48,777 nt of DNA from Silvibacterium sp. (GTDB lineage: Bacteria; Acidobacteriota; Terriglobia; Terriglobales; Acidobacteriaceae): NCBI GenBank assembly GCA_019234945.1, contig JAFAKX010000032.1, positions 1-48,777 of the forward strand. Reading direction: 5' to 3'. Shown here piece after piece: positions 8,641 to 17,704 of this stretch (position 1 is the first letter of the stretch; each line of letters starts with the position of its first letter). Under the pieces are notes generated by a model. The model was given only the letters and a program-made list of their open reading frames with translations, was not told where the DNA came from and searched no databases. Both the position numbers and the translations under genes were made by a program.

Positions 8641-8891
8641 CCAATGGAATGAATGGATTACAGCCGAAGCCTCCCTCCATCGCCATAACCGCTGGCTGAA
8701 GAATGGGTTACAGCTTCTTCCAATGGAATGAATGGATTACAGCCGAAGCCTTCTTCTGTCGCCATAACCCTGCCTAAAGAATGGGTTACAGCTTTCATCC
8801 AATGGAATCAATGGATTACAATCCACAGCCGGCAACAGCCATGGATTGAATGGATTACAAACCATACGGAAACCCGGGGGAGGGGACCCCC
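8641..8891 (+). repeat. Intergenic repeat module, copy 1 (AATGGATTACA array with G-rich tail)
   Basis: Six copies of AATGG(A/G)TTACA start at 8652, 8702, 8731, 8780, 8810 and 8849; the 8702 and 8780 copies have G at the variable base. Spacings are 50, 29, 49, 30 and 39 bases. The first part is also a 79-base tandem repeat (8643-8721 and 8722-8800). The array ends in GGAAACCC followed by GGGGG-AGGGGA-CCCCC at 8876-8891, able to form a hairpin. An inverted relative with the same spacing and tail lies at 26093-26290. It is not a CRISPR: repeats are 11 bases and the intervals are unequal and partly similar to each other. Confidence 0.85.
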
Positions 8892-8937
8892 ATTCACAGT
8901 TACGCCCAGAATCGCAAAACCTGAGCCCACCGGCATT

Positions 8938-9312
8938 TCACTTCACCCGCTCCAGCACTTCCGGTCGCGCCAGGTAGAGGAAGATCACTAGGTTGACCAT
9001 CACCATCACGACCAATGGCAGTTGGTGGAAGCGGAAGAGCACATAAACGCCGTAGCACATGGAGAGGAACGCGGCGGCGAGCGTAAGCGCCCATCCCCAG
9101 CGGCGCAGCTTGAGCAGGCCATTCGCGGCGATGGCATAGAAGGCGCACAGGATCATCACCGACGGCGGCAGGTTGTGCGTAATGACTCCGATGAGACCGA
9201 TGCCGCAGAGGAGCAGGTTCCAGATGCAGACGGCAGCCATGCCGGGAAGAAGGCCGGTGGACTTCGCCTCCGGGGCGCCAGACTTCGGGTTGGTGTCTTG
9301 GGGGTTGGTCAT
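8938..9312 (-). CDS. Small integral membrane protein, 124 aa
   Basis: The protein has four predicted membrane helices, about residues 24-46 (MAAVCIWNLLLCGIGLIGVI), 49-66, 72-92 (ALTLAAAFLSMCYGVYVLF) and 96-116, after a polar, proline-rich N-terminus. No family is recognised. Its ATG overlaps the stop codon of the upstream cytochrome c gene (ATGA at 9309-9312), implying translational coupling and a shared function in or on the inner membrane. The 3' end lies 46 bases from the G-rich tail of the repeat module. Confidence 0.75.
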   Translation of the reverse strand: MTNPQDTNPKSGAPEAKSTGLLPGMAAVCIWNLLLCGIGLIGVITHNLPPSVMILCAFYAIAANGLLKLRRWGWALTLAAAFLSMCYGVYVLFRFHQLPLVVMVMVNLVIFLYLARPEVLERVK

Positions 9313-9665
9313 AGCGTATGCAGATAAGCAAGCAGATCCTCAAGCTGCTGGTCACTAAGAGAATTGCCGAAGCTGGGCATCATGTTTCGCCCGCGCAGGA
9401 TGACGGAGGAGATGCGCTCGTCATTTGCGGGGGCGCCGCTTGGCAGATATTTCTCCTTATAGAGAGCCTGGAGACCCGGGCCGTGCAGGGAGCGGTCACT
9501 GTTCGCGTAATGGCAACGAGCGCAATGCGCAACGTAGACCTGGTGTCCCGAGGCTTCCTGTGGAGTGAGTTCGTTCAGCGGCTTTGAGGGCGGCAGCGGA
9601 GGACCGCATGCTGTGAGCGCCGGTATGGTCAAAACAGCGAGAACCAGTTTGCGAATGTGCCTCAA
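9309..9665 (-). CDS. Lipoprotein cytochrome c (class I type)
   Basis: The 118-residue protein starts with a lipoprotein signal ending in the lipobox LTAC20, so it should be anchored on the periplasmic face or outer membrane. A single heme c site is C48-A-R-C51-H52, and the distal ligand is probably the methionine in RNMMPSFG near residue 95. The fold around it (GLQALYKEKYLPSGAP, LSDQQLEDLLAYL) is typical of mono-heme c-type cytochromes. It overlaps the downstream membrane protein by four bases. The electron donor or acceptor is not evident from the context. Confidence 0.88.
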   Translation of the reverse strand: MRHIRKLVLAVLTIPALTACGPPLPPSKPLNELTPQEASGHQVYVAHCARCHYANSDRSLHGPGLQALYKEKYLPSGAPANDERISSVILRGRNMMPSFGNSLSDQQLEDLLAYLHTL

Positions 9666-9726
9666 AGATCGATGATATCGGATCGACTCTAGAGCCCCAT
9701 TTCACAGATGTCCGGTAGGCGAAGCC

Positions 9727-10146
9727 TTGGCAGAATTACTTCCGGATTGCCAACAACACATCCGCTACGCAGGCAATGAGCGCATCGAATTCTCCGGAAT
9801 CATTGAAGCGAAAACCTGCTTCTTTAGCGTGGTGTACGGCTATTCCCTGCTAGATTTCCTGCTGTGGAAATCACTCTTGATCCTCATCATACTTGGAGAG
9901 GGATCGCTCCTGAGGCGGTTGGTCGGTTCATCTCAAATGCCAACAAAGAACAGCTCGGCGGAGTACCACCTGATTGAAGCGAACAGCATGGAGGAAGTCG
10001 CCAAGATCGCGAGGTACTCTGACACTAATCTCGCGGGAGGACATTCGGAAAAGTCGTTACCGCGCATGCGTTTGTTTGACGGCCAAAACAGGTTGTCACA
10101 ATTGCAGAAGAGGGAGCGATGTATCGATACAAAGACGGAAGACTAA
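9727..10146 (+). pseudogene. Possible YCII-like gene remnant
   Basis: An open frame from a TTG gives 139 residues of mixed quality. Residues about 78-120 (AEYHLIEANSMEEVAKIARY, then GGHSEKSLPRMRLFDGQN) resemble the C-terminal half of YCII-related domains, which read like xxxIEAxSxxEAxxIA...GGxxEVRP. The first 75 residues do not fit the family and there is no ribosome-binding site. The frame overlaps the start of the SDR gene by 28 bases. I read it as a decayed or truncated gene, with low confidence. Confidence 0.3.
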
Positions 10147-10892
10147 AAAACAAATGTGCTCTTGTGATGGGGGCGACGAGCGGAATCGGCCAAACTTGCG
10201 CCGAGATGTTTGCACAGCAGGGTGCCCGCGTCATAGTGACAGGTCGTCGAGTGGTTGAAGGTGAAGCTGTGGCACGGAACATAGTTGCCGCGGGAGGGGA
10301 TGCGGCTTTCCAGCAATGCGATGTGACCAAGCCAGAGTCGGTTGCAGAAACCGTCCGGCTGGCTGTCGACCGTCTGGGAAGGCTCGATATCCTGCTTAAT
10401 AACGCTGGAGGCTCGAGCAGCGCCGACGGCCTCGTGACAACCGGCTCTCTGGACGAATTCTGGGAAAAAATGCGTGTTGATTGCTTCGGCACATTTCTCA
10501 CCCTTCGCTTCGCTATTCCCGAGATGGTCAAGTCGGGAGGAGGATCTGTCATCAACATGGTTTCGATAGCGGGTTTCGGGAATTTGACCGGCGGACGATC
10601 TGCGTACGCTTCCTCGAAGGCGGCCGTTATGAATTTGACGCGAAGCACAGCGCACGCTTTTGCAAAAGATCGAGTTCGGGTCAACGCCATCGCGCCTGCT
10701 GGCGTTGGTACCGAGCGAATCAGGAAGATGTTGATGGATCGACCGGAGGCCAAAGCTGCAATTGCGGCTCAGCAGTTCGGTCTGATCGAACCCGAGGATA
10801 TTGCGCACGCAGCAGTCTTCCTGGCATCGGAGGAGTCTCGCATGATAACCGGCCACGTACTTCCCGTGGATGCGGGGGCATTCGCTGACTGA
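10119..10892 (+). CDS. SDR family NAD(P)-dependent oxidoreductase
   Basis: A classical short-chain dehydrogenase/reductase of 257 residues. The cofactor motif is G18-ATSGI-G24, the structural NNAG motif is at 94-97, and the catalytic triad is Ser149 (VSIAG) with Tyr163 and Lys167 in YASSK. The C-terminal block ASEESRMITGHVLPVDAG is typical of the FabG-like branch. The arginine pair after the second strand (TGRR) favours NADP. The ATG at 10119 has AGGGAGCG upstream. Substrate is unknown; neighbouring remnants and a downstream acyl-CoA ligase suggest a former catabolic or secondary-metabolite locus. Confidence 0.92.
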   Translation: MYRYKDGRLKNKCALVMGATSGIGQTCAEMFAQQGARVIVTGRRVVEGEAVARNIVAAGGDAAFQQCDVTKPESVAETVRLAVDRLGRLDILLNNAGGSSSADGLVTTGSLDEFWEKMRVDCFGTFLTLRFAIPEMVKSGGGSVINMVSIAGFGNLTGGRSAYASSKAAVMNLTRSTAHAFAKDRVRVNAIAPAGVGTERIRKMLMDRPEAKAAIAAQQFGLIEPEDIAHAAVFLASEESRMITGHVLPVDAGAFAD

Positions 10893-10969
10893 TCAGAACG
10901 GCGCTGGCGAGTTTGTTCACCGCGGAAATGACCATGCTGCAATCGACATGTGTTCCGGCGGTGAGGCGT

Positions 10970-11398
10970 CTAGACTACAACTCCACTCACAATGGTGATA
11001 GGCCACGACTGAAAGAACTGCCCTGCATCTTCAAGGAAGCCTAGTTCCTGAAGCCATGTGTCAACCTCTTCCTGCGTCACCTTCTCCCGCTCGATGGCTG
11101 AACGCAGAGCGCCACTGCTCACATGCAAACAAAACTCGTATGGAGTAGACAGAGCACAGAGAGAAACCGTGACATCTTTCAGTCCCGCAGATGTCAACAA
11201 ATGCGGCAGCTCACGGCCCGATGCTGGGTGAACGCACTCATCCGCAATGAGGCCCGTCACCGAAAGATCGGACCGGCGATTCTGTCTCAGGAATCGATCC
11301 CGATACGTCTCGCTCGTCCAGTCGGCAGCTATCGTCTTAGGAAGCTCATACCCATGATGAGCCGCATGACAATGTCGTGGAATAAAAATGGCTGCCAA
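10970..11398 (-). pseudogene. C-terminal fragment of a SAM-dependent methyltransferase
   Basis: The frame encodes about 142 residues whose last 95 resemble the C-terminal third of UbiE-type class I methyltransferases: SGRELPHLLTSAGLKDVTV, then a helical region (LRSAIEREKVTQEEVDTWLQ) and the closing strand GQFFQSWPITIVSG. The Rossmann half with the SAM-binding GxGxG is absent, and I find nothing matching it in any frame up to 11614. I therefore read it as a 5'-truncated pseudogene. It is convergent with the SDR gene and divergent from the ligase gene. Confidence 0.5.
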
Positions 11399-11614
11399 TT
11401 GTTGTGTTACTGGAGCCGATTAGAAGGCAAGAAATCCGTCTTGGTCGTTCCAACGAATGAGCCTTTGCTGCAACAGTTCGAAGATTGGAATTCAGATGTT
11501 GTATTCGAGTTGGGAGACGGGCCTGACGTTCGGCTCTGGATGCAGATAGTTTCCGGCGGAAATGTGTGATCGTTTTCAAACTGTGTAAACGCAATTGATG
11601 TCGAAAGGGTAAGC

Positions 11615-13135
11615 ATGGCGTCTCTGGAAATCCAACCCGTAAACCTGGGCGGCCTGCTGCGTCGTTCAGCCACAAGAAGTCCGCGAAAGCCTGCGCTGAT
11701 CTGCAATAAAGAGGTAGTTTCGTACGACGACCTGGATCGATCAACCGATGCTCTGGCACGCTGGTTGATTCGGGAGGGTCTGCAGCCCGGCGACCGCGTA
11801 GCGATTCACTGGTGCAATTCCATCGAGATAGTGAGCCTCTACTTCGCGTGTTTCAAGGCCGGCCTCATCGCTGTGCCGGTGAACAACCGTATGAAGGCTC
11901 CCGAGATCGCCTACGTCCTGGCACATTCCGGAGCGAAGCTGTGTTTCAGCCAACCGGAGCTAGCGCCCCTTTGTTCGGGAGTGAGGGTGGGTTGCCCAAA
12001 TCTTCAGCGCATCTACACAGCCCTTCCATTGATTGACAATGAACAATTGACTAACGTCACGTTGCCCGACGTCACTCCTGATCGTGCAGCCGCGATCCTT
12101 TATACGTCAGGCACCACGGCACGGCCCAAGGGAGTTGTGCATACCCACATATCGCTCACAGCTGCCAGTGGGTTGATGTCCTCTCTGGGGCTGGATGAGA
12201 CCCACGTTATGTTGGGGGCAACACAGTTGGTTCACATCGCGGCGTTGAGCTGCGTACTCCTGCCGGGAATATTCAACGGCGCAACTGTGGTTCTGATCCC
12301 TGCGTTCGACGCGGGTCAGTTTCTGGATCTGATTGAACACTGGCGGTGCTCATACATTGTGTTGCTGCCGGTCATGCTGCGGTTCGTGGTCGAAGAACAG
12401 GGTCGCTGGCCGCGCGACGTAAGCTCTATGCGCCTTTGCATCGCGGGTGGGGACACCGTGCCTGTTGCTTTGCAGGAGCGCTTTTGCTCGCTCTTTGGAA
12501 CTGCGGTTCGCGAGATGTTTGCAATGACAGAAACCCTTCCCATTGCCTGCATTCGCGATGCCGCCCTCCGGAACGGCTCGATAGGCCCCGCTTTGGAGAT
12601 TGTCGATACTCGAGTAGCTGACATGACAGGCAAGGTCGTAGCCGACGGCATGATCGGCGAACTGCAGGTTCAGAGCCCTGCAAACTGCGTGGGATATTGG
12701 GATGACCCAGGAGCTATCGCCGCTACCTTTGACGACGGCTGGCTGCGTACCGGCGACCTGGTGAGGCGCGATGCCAACGGTTTCTTCTGGTTCGAAGGAC
12801 GCGCGAAGCAGATCATCATCCGCGGCGGCTCCAACATCGCGCCTCAAGAGGTAGAAGACGCCTTGTATCACCATCCTGCTGTCCTAGAGGCGGGTGTGAT
12901 CGGCATGCCCGACCCGGTACATGGCGAAAAGGTGATCGCATTCGTGGCCCTGCGGGACGAATTTACAGCCACCGAACAGGAGCTACGGAACTTTGTTCGC
13001 AGCCGCATTGCCGACTACAAAATTCCGGAACATATTGCGTTCCTGCCAGTGCTTCCCAAAGGGCTGACCGGAAAAGTACATCGCGCCGCTTTGAAGGATC
13101 TTGCCCTGGCTACTTCGGAGATGAACGGAAGGTAA
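11615..13135 (+). CDS. Acyl-CoA synthetase (AMP-dependent ligase)
   Basis: A 506-residue member of the adenylate-forming (ANL) superfamily that would activate a carboxylic acid to acyl-AMP and then acyl-CoA. Visible motifs are the P-loop TSGTTARPKG (164-173), the A5 motif MTET near 305, the hinge motif WLRTGDL near 376 with GRAKQIIIRGGSNIAPQEVE after it, and the catalytic lysine in KGLTGKVHR near 485. Length and motif order are normal. Substrate cannot be read from the sequence. The start at 11615 has AAAGGGT upstream. Neighbours are gene remnants and an SDR. Confidence 0.93.
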   Translation: MASLEIQPVNLGGLLRRSATRSPRKPALICNKEVVSYDDLDRSTDALARWLIREGLQPGDRVAIHWCNSIEIVSLYFACFKAGLIAVPVNNRMKAPEIAYVLAHSGAKLCFSQPELAPLCSGVRVGCPNLQRIYTALPLIDNEQLTNVTLPDVTPDRAAAILYTSGTTARPKGVVHTHISLTAASGLMSSLGLDETHVMLGATQLVHIAALSCVLLPGIFNGATVVLIPAFDAGQFLDLIEHWRCSYIVLLPVMLRFVVEEQGRWPRDVSSMRLCIAGGDTVPVALQERFCSLFGTAVREMFAMTETLPIACIRDAALRNGSIGPALEIVDTRVADMTGKVVADGMIGELQVQSPANCVGYWDDPGAIAATFDDGWLRTGDLVRRDANGFFWFEGRAKQIIIRGGSNIAPQEVEDALYHHPAVLEAGVIGMPDPVHGEKVIAFVALRDEFTATEQELRNFVRSRIADYKIPEHIAFLPVLPKGLTGKVHRAALKDLALATSEMNGR

Positions 13136-13138
13136 GGC

Positions 13139-13333
13139 ATGCGATTCGAGAATTCCTACAGCAAGAATGATCCTGCTGCACGTGTCCCAGATTGGTATGA
13201 CTACAGCCACCTCGCAGGCGGCACTGTACACCAGCACGACGAAGAACCCAATGCAGCACAGTTTGACCGAATGCTCACAGATTATGACATCGTGCTGCTC
13301 CGATTCGGCATGCACATCTTATGCCAGGACTAG
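13139..13333 (+). CDS. Possible small protein or N-terminal remnant, 64 aa
   Basis: An open frame starts three bases after the ligase stop, with AAGG near the start. The product (MRFENSYSKNDPAARVPDWY and on, ending FDRMLTDYDIVLLRFGMHIL) has protein-like composition but no recognised family. The position suggests a coupled small gene or the beginning of a gene cut short. Low confidence; downstream to 13490 I see nothing coding. Confidence 0.25.
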   Translation: MRFENSYSKNDPAARVPDWYDYSHLAGGTVHQHDEEPNAAQFDRMLTDYDIVLLRFGMHILCQD

Positions 13334-13490
13334 GCGATTCGGCCGGCGCCGTTTTTGATTTTGGCGAATCACAATCCGATGAGTAATGAGATGTCGCTCG
13401 TCGGAAGTGATGTACTGGACGCATTACCGGCAACACGGAAATTATCTGCGCCGCGTGCAAACCGGCTTGAGCGCATTTATGAGAGGTGTT

Positions 13491-15056
13491 CTAATCAGCC
13501 GCGGCGATCGCAGCGACGATTTTGTCCAGAGCCACACGGGCGGCATCGCCTGATGGGTTGTGGTCATTGCAGAGGATGGAGAACACCAGGGTCCGGCCGC
13601 TTGCGGAGACGAGGTATCCGCTGAGGGCGCTGACTTCCGCAAGCGTGCCGGTCTTCGCGAAGACCCTGCCCTTGTGGGCTGGATCAGAGAAGCGCCCGGA
13701 GAGCGTGCCGTCGATTCCGCCGATGGGAAGACTCGCGCGCCAGGTGGCTCCCCAGGGTTGGTGGTTGGCGTAGGTGAGCAGGCGAGTCATGGCGCGCGGT
13801 GTCACCATGTCCTGGGCTGAAAGCCCTGACCCGTCGTAGAGCACGATGTCGCCGGGATCGACTCCTGCTCCGATCAGGAACTGGCGAACGACCCGAACTC
13901 CCTGGGCGAGCGAGCCGTCACCACCTTCGAGCCGACCGAGCAGGCGAAGGAAGAGCTCGGCGTGGAGGTTCTGGCTGACTTTGTTGGTGACGGCGATGTC
14001 CTGCTCGAAGGGCGGCGAGACGTGCGTGGCGAGAGTGCGGAATCCCGCCGTGGGCGGCTGGAAGGTGCTCAGCGCGAGTGGATGGATCGCGACAGGCTGC
14101 TCGACCTCGAGGCGAAAATCCTGGGCATCGGTCGACAGCCGGTGTTGTACGCGAGCTGTGCCTTTCACGGGGATGCCTTTGGCCAGGAGCATCTGACGGA
14201 GGGCAACGGCAGCATATTCGGCCGGGTCTTCGATGGCAAGCGCGACATGCAGCCCGTTCTGATTCGTCGTGCCGTAAACGCGGACGTTTTTCGAGCCGAA
14301 GGCGCGGTCGATGCCGGGGCTGGGCGGCTGATTTCCGGGCAGTACAGTCAGCGAGCTTTCCAGTGTGTAGTAGGGCGTGTCGGGGTTCCAGGGCGAAGGC
14401 TGGCCGTTTGGGGGAAGGTTGAGGTAAACGACATTGTCATTGATGGTGAGCGCTGAGGCGGGTGCGCCGTAACCCCACTCGAGGTCGTCCCAAACCCAAC
14501 CCGATCCGTAGCGTTCCCATGAGAACCAGGTGTCATCACCGACGATGTCTCCGTCGATGGACTTGATGCCTGTCGCGGCGATCTGGTCGGCGATGCTTTG
14601 CAGAGCCATCAGGGGCGGGTTGGGGCGCTCGGTTTTTTGCTGGAATGGGTAGCTGCGGCCGGACATGGTGGGATCGCCCGAGCCCAGCAGGACTATGTTG
14701 CCGTGAAGCTGTCCTGCGGAATCAACAGTGCCGTTCGTGACGGCGTTCGTTGTCCATGTCGCGTTCGGTGGCAGCAGCGCGAACGCGGCGGCTGTGGTGA
14801 GCAGCTTGGCATTGGATGCCGGTTGGAAGAATTGGGCGTCGTTGAGGGCGTAAAGGGGCGATCCGTCGAGATCGACGACAGAGATGCCCCAATGGGCGCG
14901 GGAGACTGCTGGGTCCGCCAGGATTGCGTTGATTGCGGCAGCAAGCGATGCGGGTTTTGCTTTGTGCTTTGCGGGCGGCCGATGCTGCGCGGCAGCGGTT
15001 ATGGCTGCAAGCAAGAAAACGGAAACGAGCGGAGCGTGCCGTGGCTGAACTTTCAT
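13491..15056 (-). CDS. dacB: D-alanyl-D-alanine carboxypeptidase/endopeptidase (PBP4 type, S13)
   Basis: A periplasmic low-molecular-weight penicillin-binding protein that trims or cleaves peptidoglycan peptide bridges. It has a signal peptide (residues 1-23), and the three active-site motifs of the S13 family: S81-N-A-K84 (SxxK), S361-Q-N363 (SxN, in KVSQNLHAE) and K468-T-G470. The conserved [14 protein letters not shown] block is at 407-420. The roughly 200-residue insertion between the first two motifs is typical of PBP4. ATG at 15056 has AAGGGG upstream. It is divergent from folP with only 31 bases between the two start codons. Confidence 0.95.
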   Translation of the reverse strand: MKVQPRHAPLVSVFLLAAITAAAQHRPPAKHKAKPASLAAAINAILADPAVSRAHWGISVVDLDGSPLYALNDAQFFQPASNAKLLTTAAAFALLPPNATWTTNAVTNGTVDSAGQLHGNIVLLGSGDPTMSGRSYPFQQKTERPNPPLMALQSIADQIAATGIKSIDGDIVGDDTWFSWERYGSGWVWDDLEWGYGAPASALTINDNVVYLNLPPNGQPSPWNPDTPYYTLESSLTVLPGNQPPSPGIDRAFGSKNVRVYGTTNQNGLHVALAIEDPAEYAAVALRQMLLAKGIPVKGTARVQHRLSTDAQDFRLEVEQPVAIHPLALSTFQPPTAGFRTLATHVSPPFEQDIAVTNKVSQNLHAELFLRLLGRLEGGDGSLAQGVRVVRQFLIGAGVDPGDIVLYDGSGLSAQDMVTPRAMTRLLTYANHQPWGATWRASLPIGGIDGTLSGRFSDPAHKGRVFAKTGTLAEVSALSGYLVSASGRTLVFSILCNDHNPSGDAARVALDKIVAAIAAAD

Positions 15057-15087
15057 CCCCTTGCGCGGAGTTTAGCATTGAAGGGCA

Positions 15088-15981
15088 ATGGCTTTTCGAC
15101 GTCGCGATGAGTTTGTCTGGCGCCTTCGCACACGCAGCCTGCAGCTTGGCAGTCGCACACTGGTGATGGGCGTATTGAATGTGACTCCCGATTCGTTTTC
15201 GGACGGTGACCTGTATCTCGATCCCGAAGCTGCGAAAGCTCGGACGTTGGGAATGTTCGACGAGGGCGCGGATATCGTGGACATTGGGGGAGAATCGACG
15301 CGGCCTGGCCGATATGAGGCGGTGAGTGCTGAAGAAGAGCGACGGCGGGTGCTCCCGGTAATAAAAGCGGTCCTGAAGGCAAAGCCGGATGGAGTGTTGT
15401 CGATCGACACGTACAAGGCGTCCACCGCCGAGGCCGCAGTCGATGCCGGTGCGGAGATCGTGAACGACATCAGCGCACTTAAGTGGGACCCGGAGATGGC
15501 CCGGAGATGCAGGCGGTTGAAATGCGGCGTAGCGCTAATGCATACACGGGGCAAACCGGCGGAATGGCGGACGCTCCCACGGCTTGCGCCGGATGAGGTG
15601 GTTCCCCTGGTAAAGCAGGCGCTCGCGGAGAGTCTGCGGATTGCAGATGAGGCCGGGATTGAGCGCGACCGGGTGGTCCTGGATCCGGGTTATGGATTCG
15701 GGAAGTCGTTCGACGAGAACTATCCTCTGCTGGCGCGCCAGGAAGAACTGCGCGAACTGGGCAGGCCGATTCTGGCGGGCGTCTCACGGAAGTCTTTTCT
15801 TGGACGAAGGCTGGCCGAGTTTTACGACGGAAAGGACGCGCCGATTACGCAGCGCGGCAATGCAACGATCGCAGCGACAGTGGCAGCGATTCTGGCAGGC
15901 GCGCATATCGTGCGGGTTCACGATGTGCGTCAAGCGGCAGAAGCGGCACGCATCGCGGATGCGATTCTCGGAGCTGTCTGA
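15088..15981 (+). CDS. folP: Dihydropteroate synthase
   Basis: FolP condenses p-aminobenzoate with 6-hydroxymethyl-dihydropterin diphosphate in folate synthesis. Motifs in order: LNVTPDSFSDG (30-40), DIVDIGGESTRPG (63-75), DTYKAS (about 112), NDISAL (about 130), DPGYGFGKS (about 199), GVSRKSFLGR (about 230, the sulfonamide-site lysine region) and RVHDV near 277. Length 297 is normal. The start has GAAGGG upstream. No other folate genes are beside it. Confidence 0.96.
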   Translation: MAFRRRDEFVWRLRTRSLQLGSRTLVMGVLNVTPDSFSDGDLYLDPEAAKARTLGMFDEGADIVDIGGESTRPGRYEAVSAEEERRRVLPVIKAVLKAKPDGVLSIDTYKASTAEAAVDAGAEIVNDISALKWDPEMARRCRRLKCGVALMHTRGKPAEWRTLPRLAPDEVVPLVKQALAESLRIADEAGIERDRVVLDPGYGFGKSFDENYPLLARQEELRELGRPILAGVSRKSFLGRRLAEFYDGKDAPITQRGNATIAATVAAILAGAHIVRVHDVRQAAEAARIADAILGAV

Positions 15982-16047
15982 TTGGGGCTATCTGATTGGG
16001 CGACTTGATTGGCCGGCGAATCTGGTGTCCCGTATGATGGCGGCACC

Positions 16048-17103
16048 ATGAGAAAGAGTGCTCTTGCTCTGCTTGCTACCTTCTTGTTTGCCGGAATTCT
16101 AACTAATCCGAAAAATTCCGCTCTGTCCGCACAGGAAAGAAGACATACGACCACCCAAAGCGGGGGAGTCTATCCGATTCAGGAAGGCTATGTCGATGCG
16201 CACGGCGTACTCATCTATTACACGACCTTTGGGCGGGGAGAGCCGCTGGTCATTGTGCATGGAGGGCCGGGCGCGTCGCACGACTATTTCCTGCCCTACC
16301 TGTTGCCGCTGGCGCGCACGAACAAGCTGGTGTTTATCGATGAGCGCGGATCAGGACGGTCGGAAAAACTCGCGGACGTAAAGCAGTACACAGTCGAGAA
16401 CATGGCTGCTGATGTCGAGGCCGTGCGCGTGGCGCTTGGTCTTGGAAAGATCAGCCTGCTTGGACATTCCTATGGCGGCGTGCTGGCGCAGGCGTATGCA
16501 CTTAAATATCAGGAGCACCTCTCGCACCTGGTACTGGCGAGTACATTCGCGAGCACGAAGGAGATGAACCAGGTGCTGCAGCGGATCAAGAACCAGATGC
16601 CTAAAGATAAGCTGGCTTTGACGAATGCTTTTGAAAAGGCCGGGCTGTTTGATAAGGGCGCCATCTGGGAGCATGGGCGGTATCCCTCGCAGTATGCAAC
16701 GCTCGCGTGGGGCGATGGCTATTTTCCCAAGCTGTACGGAGCGCGGCCCGATCCGAATTATGATCCGCAGGCGCAGAACACATCGACGGCGTGGGATCTC
16801 TATCGCGAGATGTGGGGATCGCATGGAGAGTTTGTCATCGACGGCAATCTTTCGAACGTGGAATACGTGAACAGGCTCCCGGAGATCAAGGTTGCAACAC
16901 TGATTCTTGTGGGTGACCACGATGAGTGCGATCCATCGCTCTCTAAAGAGATCAATGCCAAGATCAAGGGATCGAAGCTGGTGATTCTCCCAAACAGCGG
17001 GCACATGGCCTTTGTGGATCAGCCAGTTATGTGGAACAAGAGCGTGGCGGAGTTTGTGAATGGGATCTCAGCAGCTGCCGTTGAAGGCGTGAGACGGAGA
17101 TAA
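16048..17103 (+). CDS. Secreted alpha/beta hydrolase (proline iminopeptidase-like)
   Basis: A 351-residue alpha/beta hydrolase with a signal peptide (MRKSALALLATFLFAGILT...). The oxyanion region is HGGPGASHDY, the strand before the nucleophile carries DERGSGRS, and the nucleophile elbow is GHSYGG with the serine near residue 140. The acid is probably Asp in GDHDECDP and the base is His in NSGHMAF. HGGPG with DxRGxGxS is characteristic of the S33 prolyl aminopeptidase branch. I chose the ATG at 16048; the 13 codons before it would spoil the signal peptide. It lies 66 bases after folP. Confidence 0.88.
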   Translation: MRKSALALLATFLFAGILTNPKNSALSAQERRHTTTQSGGVYPIQEGYVDAHGVLIYYTTFGRGEPLVIVHGGPGASHDYFLPYLLPLARTNKLVFIDERGSGRSEKLADVKQYTVENMAADVEAVRVALGLGKISLLGHSYGGVLAQAYALKYQEHLSHLVLASTFASTKEMNQVLQRIKNQMPKDKLALTNAFEKAGLFDKGAIWEHGRYPSQYATLAWGDGYFPKLYGARPDPNYDPQAQNTSTAWDLYREMWGSHGEFVIDGNLSNVEYVNRLPEIKVATLILVGDHDECDPSLSKEINAKIKGSKLVILPNSGHMAFVDQPVMWNKSVAEFVNGISAAAVEGVRRR

Positions 17104-17162
17104 GCTCAGGGCTGTGCGCCGTCCGGTTTCACCGATCCGCAGTGGTGCGGTACTGAAACAGA

Positions 17163-17185
17163 AAGGCGCGATTTGCTCGCGCCTT
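17163..17185. terminator. Hairpin terminator between alpha/beta hydrolase and rplT
   Basis: A 9-bp perfect stem, AAGGCGCGA (17163-17171) and TCGCGCCTT (17177-17185), with loop TTTGC. Read leftward it ends rplT transcripts with TTTCTGTTTC after the stem; it may also act on rightward transcripts from the hydrolase. Confidence 0.7.
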
Positions 17186-17206
17186 CGTTACAGATTTGGG
17201 ATCGGG

Positions 17207-17581
17207 CTAGGATACGGCAGTGTTGTTCGCCAGAGCAGCCTTGGCCTGTTCGACGAGGCGCGTGAAACCCGGCGCGTCGTTCACGGCGATGTCGGCGAGA
17301 ATCTTGCGGTCAAGTTCCACACCAGCAGCCTTGAGGCCGTGGATGAGCTGCGAATAGCTGATGTTGTTGAGCTTAGCGGCGGCGTTGATGCGCACGATCC
17401 ACAGGGAGCGGAACTGCCGCTTCTTCTGCTTGCGGCCGACGTAGGCGAACTTGAGTCCGCGCTCGACGGCTTCCTGAGCTGCCTGGTAGAGCTTCGATTT
17501 TGTGAGGAAGTATCCACTCGCGCGCTTCAGAATTTTTTTGCGGCGGTCAGATCGTTTTGTTCCGCGTTTTACACGGGGCAT
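17207..17581 (-). CDS. rplT: 50S ribosomal protein L20
   Basis: Matches bL20, which binds 23S rRNA early in large-subunit assembly. Signatures are [19 protein letters not shown], the [19 protein letters not shown] helix, the RDRKQKKR-like block (here [18 protein letters not shown]) and [20 protein letters not shown]. Length 124 is slightly above the usual 117. Strong ribosome-binding site AAAGGAG before the start. It follows rpmI by 123 bases in one operon. Confidence 0.98.
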   Translation of the reverse strand: MPRVKRGTKRSDRRKKILKRASGYFLTKSKLYQAAQEAVERGLKFAYVGRKQKKRQFRSLWIVRINAAAKLNNISYSQLIHGLKAAGVELDRKILADIAVNDAPGFTRLVEQAKAALANNTAVS

Positions 17582-17685
17582 GGCTGTTTCTCCTTTGGTG
17601 TTTCGTTATGCGGCTGGAGGCAGGATGCGCTTGTTGCGCTGACCTCTTCACTCGCTTGCTTCCTGATCGCTCGGCTTATATGCCG

Positions 17686-17700
17686 GGGGCCTTTGCGGCC
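17686..17700. other. Stem-loop between rpmI and rplT
   Basis: GGGCC-TTTGC-GGCCC immediately after the rpmI stop codon. In the mRNA (minus strand) no T-run follows the stem, so it is more likely an mRNA structure (processing or L20 autoregulation site) than a terminator. Role inferred only. Confidence 0.35.
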
Positions 17701-17704
17701 CTTT

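Noticed and set aside
8641-8891. CRISPR array
   Set aside because: Repeats are only 11 bases, spacing alternates between about 30 and 50, and intervening sequences are similar to each other; no cas genes.
8641-8891. CsrA/RsmA-binding decoy RNA because of ATGGA motifs
   Set aside because: The GGA core is lost in the GGG and GGC variants of the element, and the elements are not in hairpin loops.
8728-8991. Rightward 87-residue open frame across the repeat module
   Set aside because: It is built from repeat units and a G-rich tail, has no ribosome-binding site and runs antisense into the membrane protein gene.
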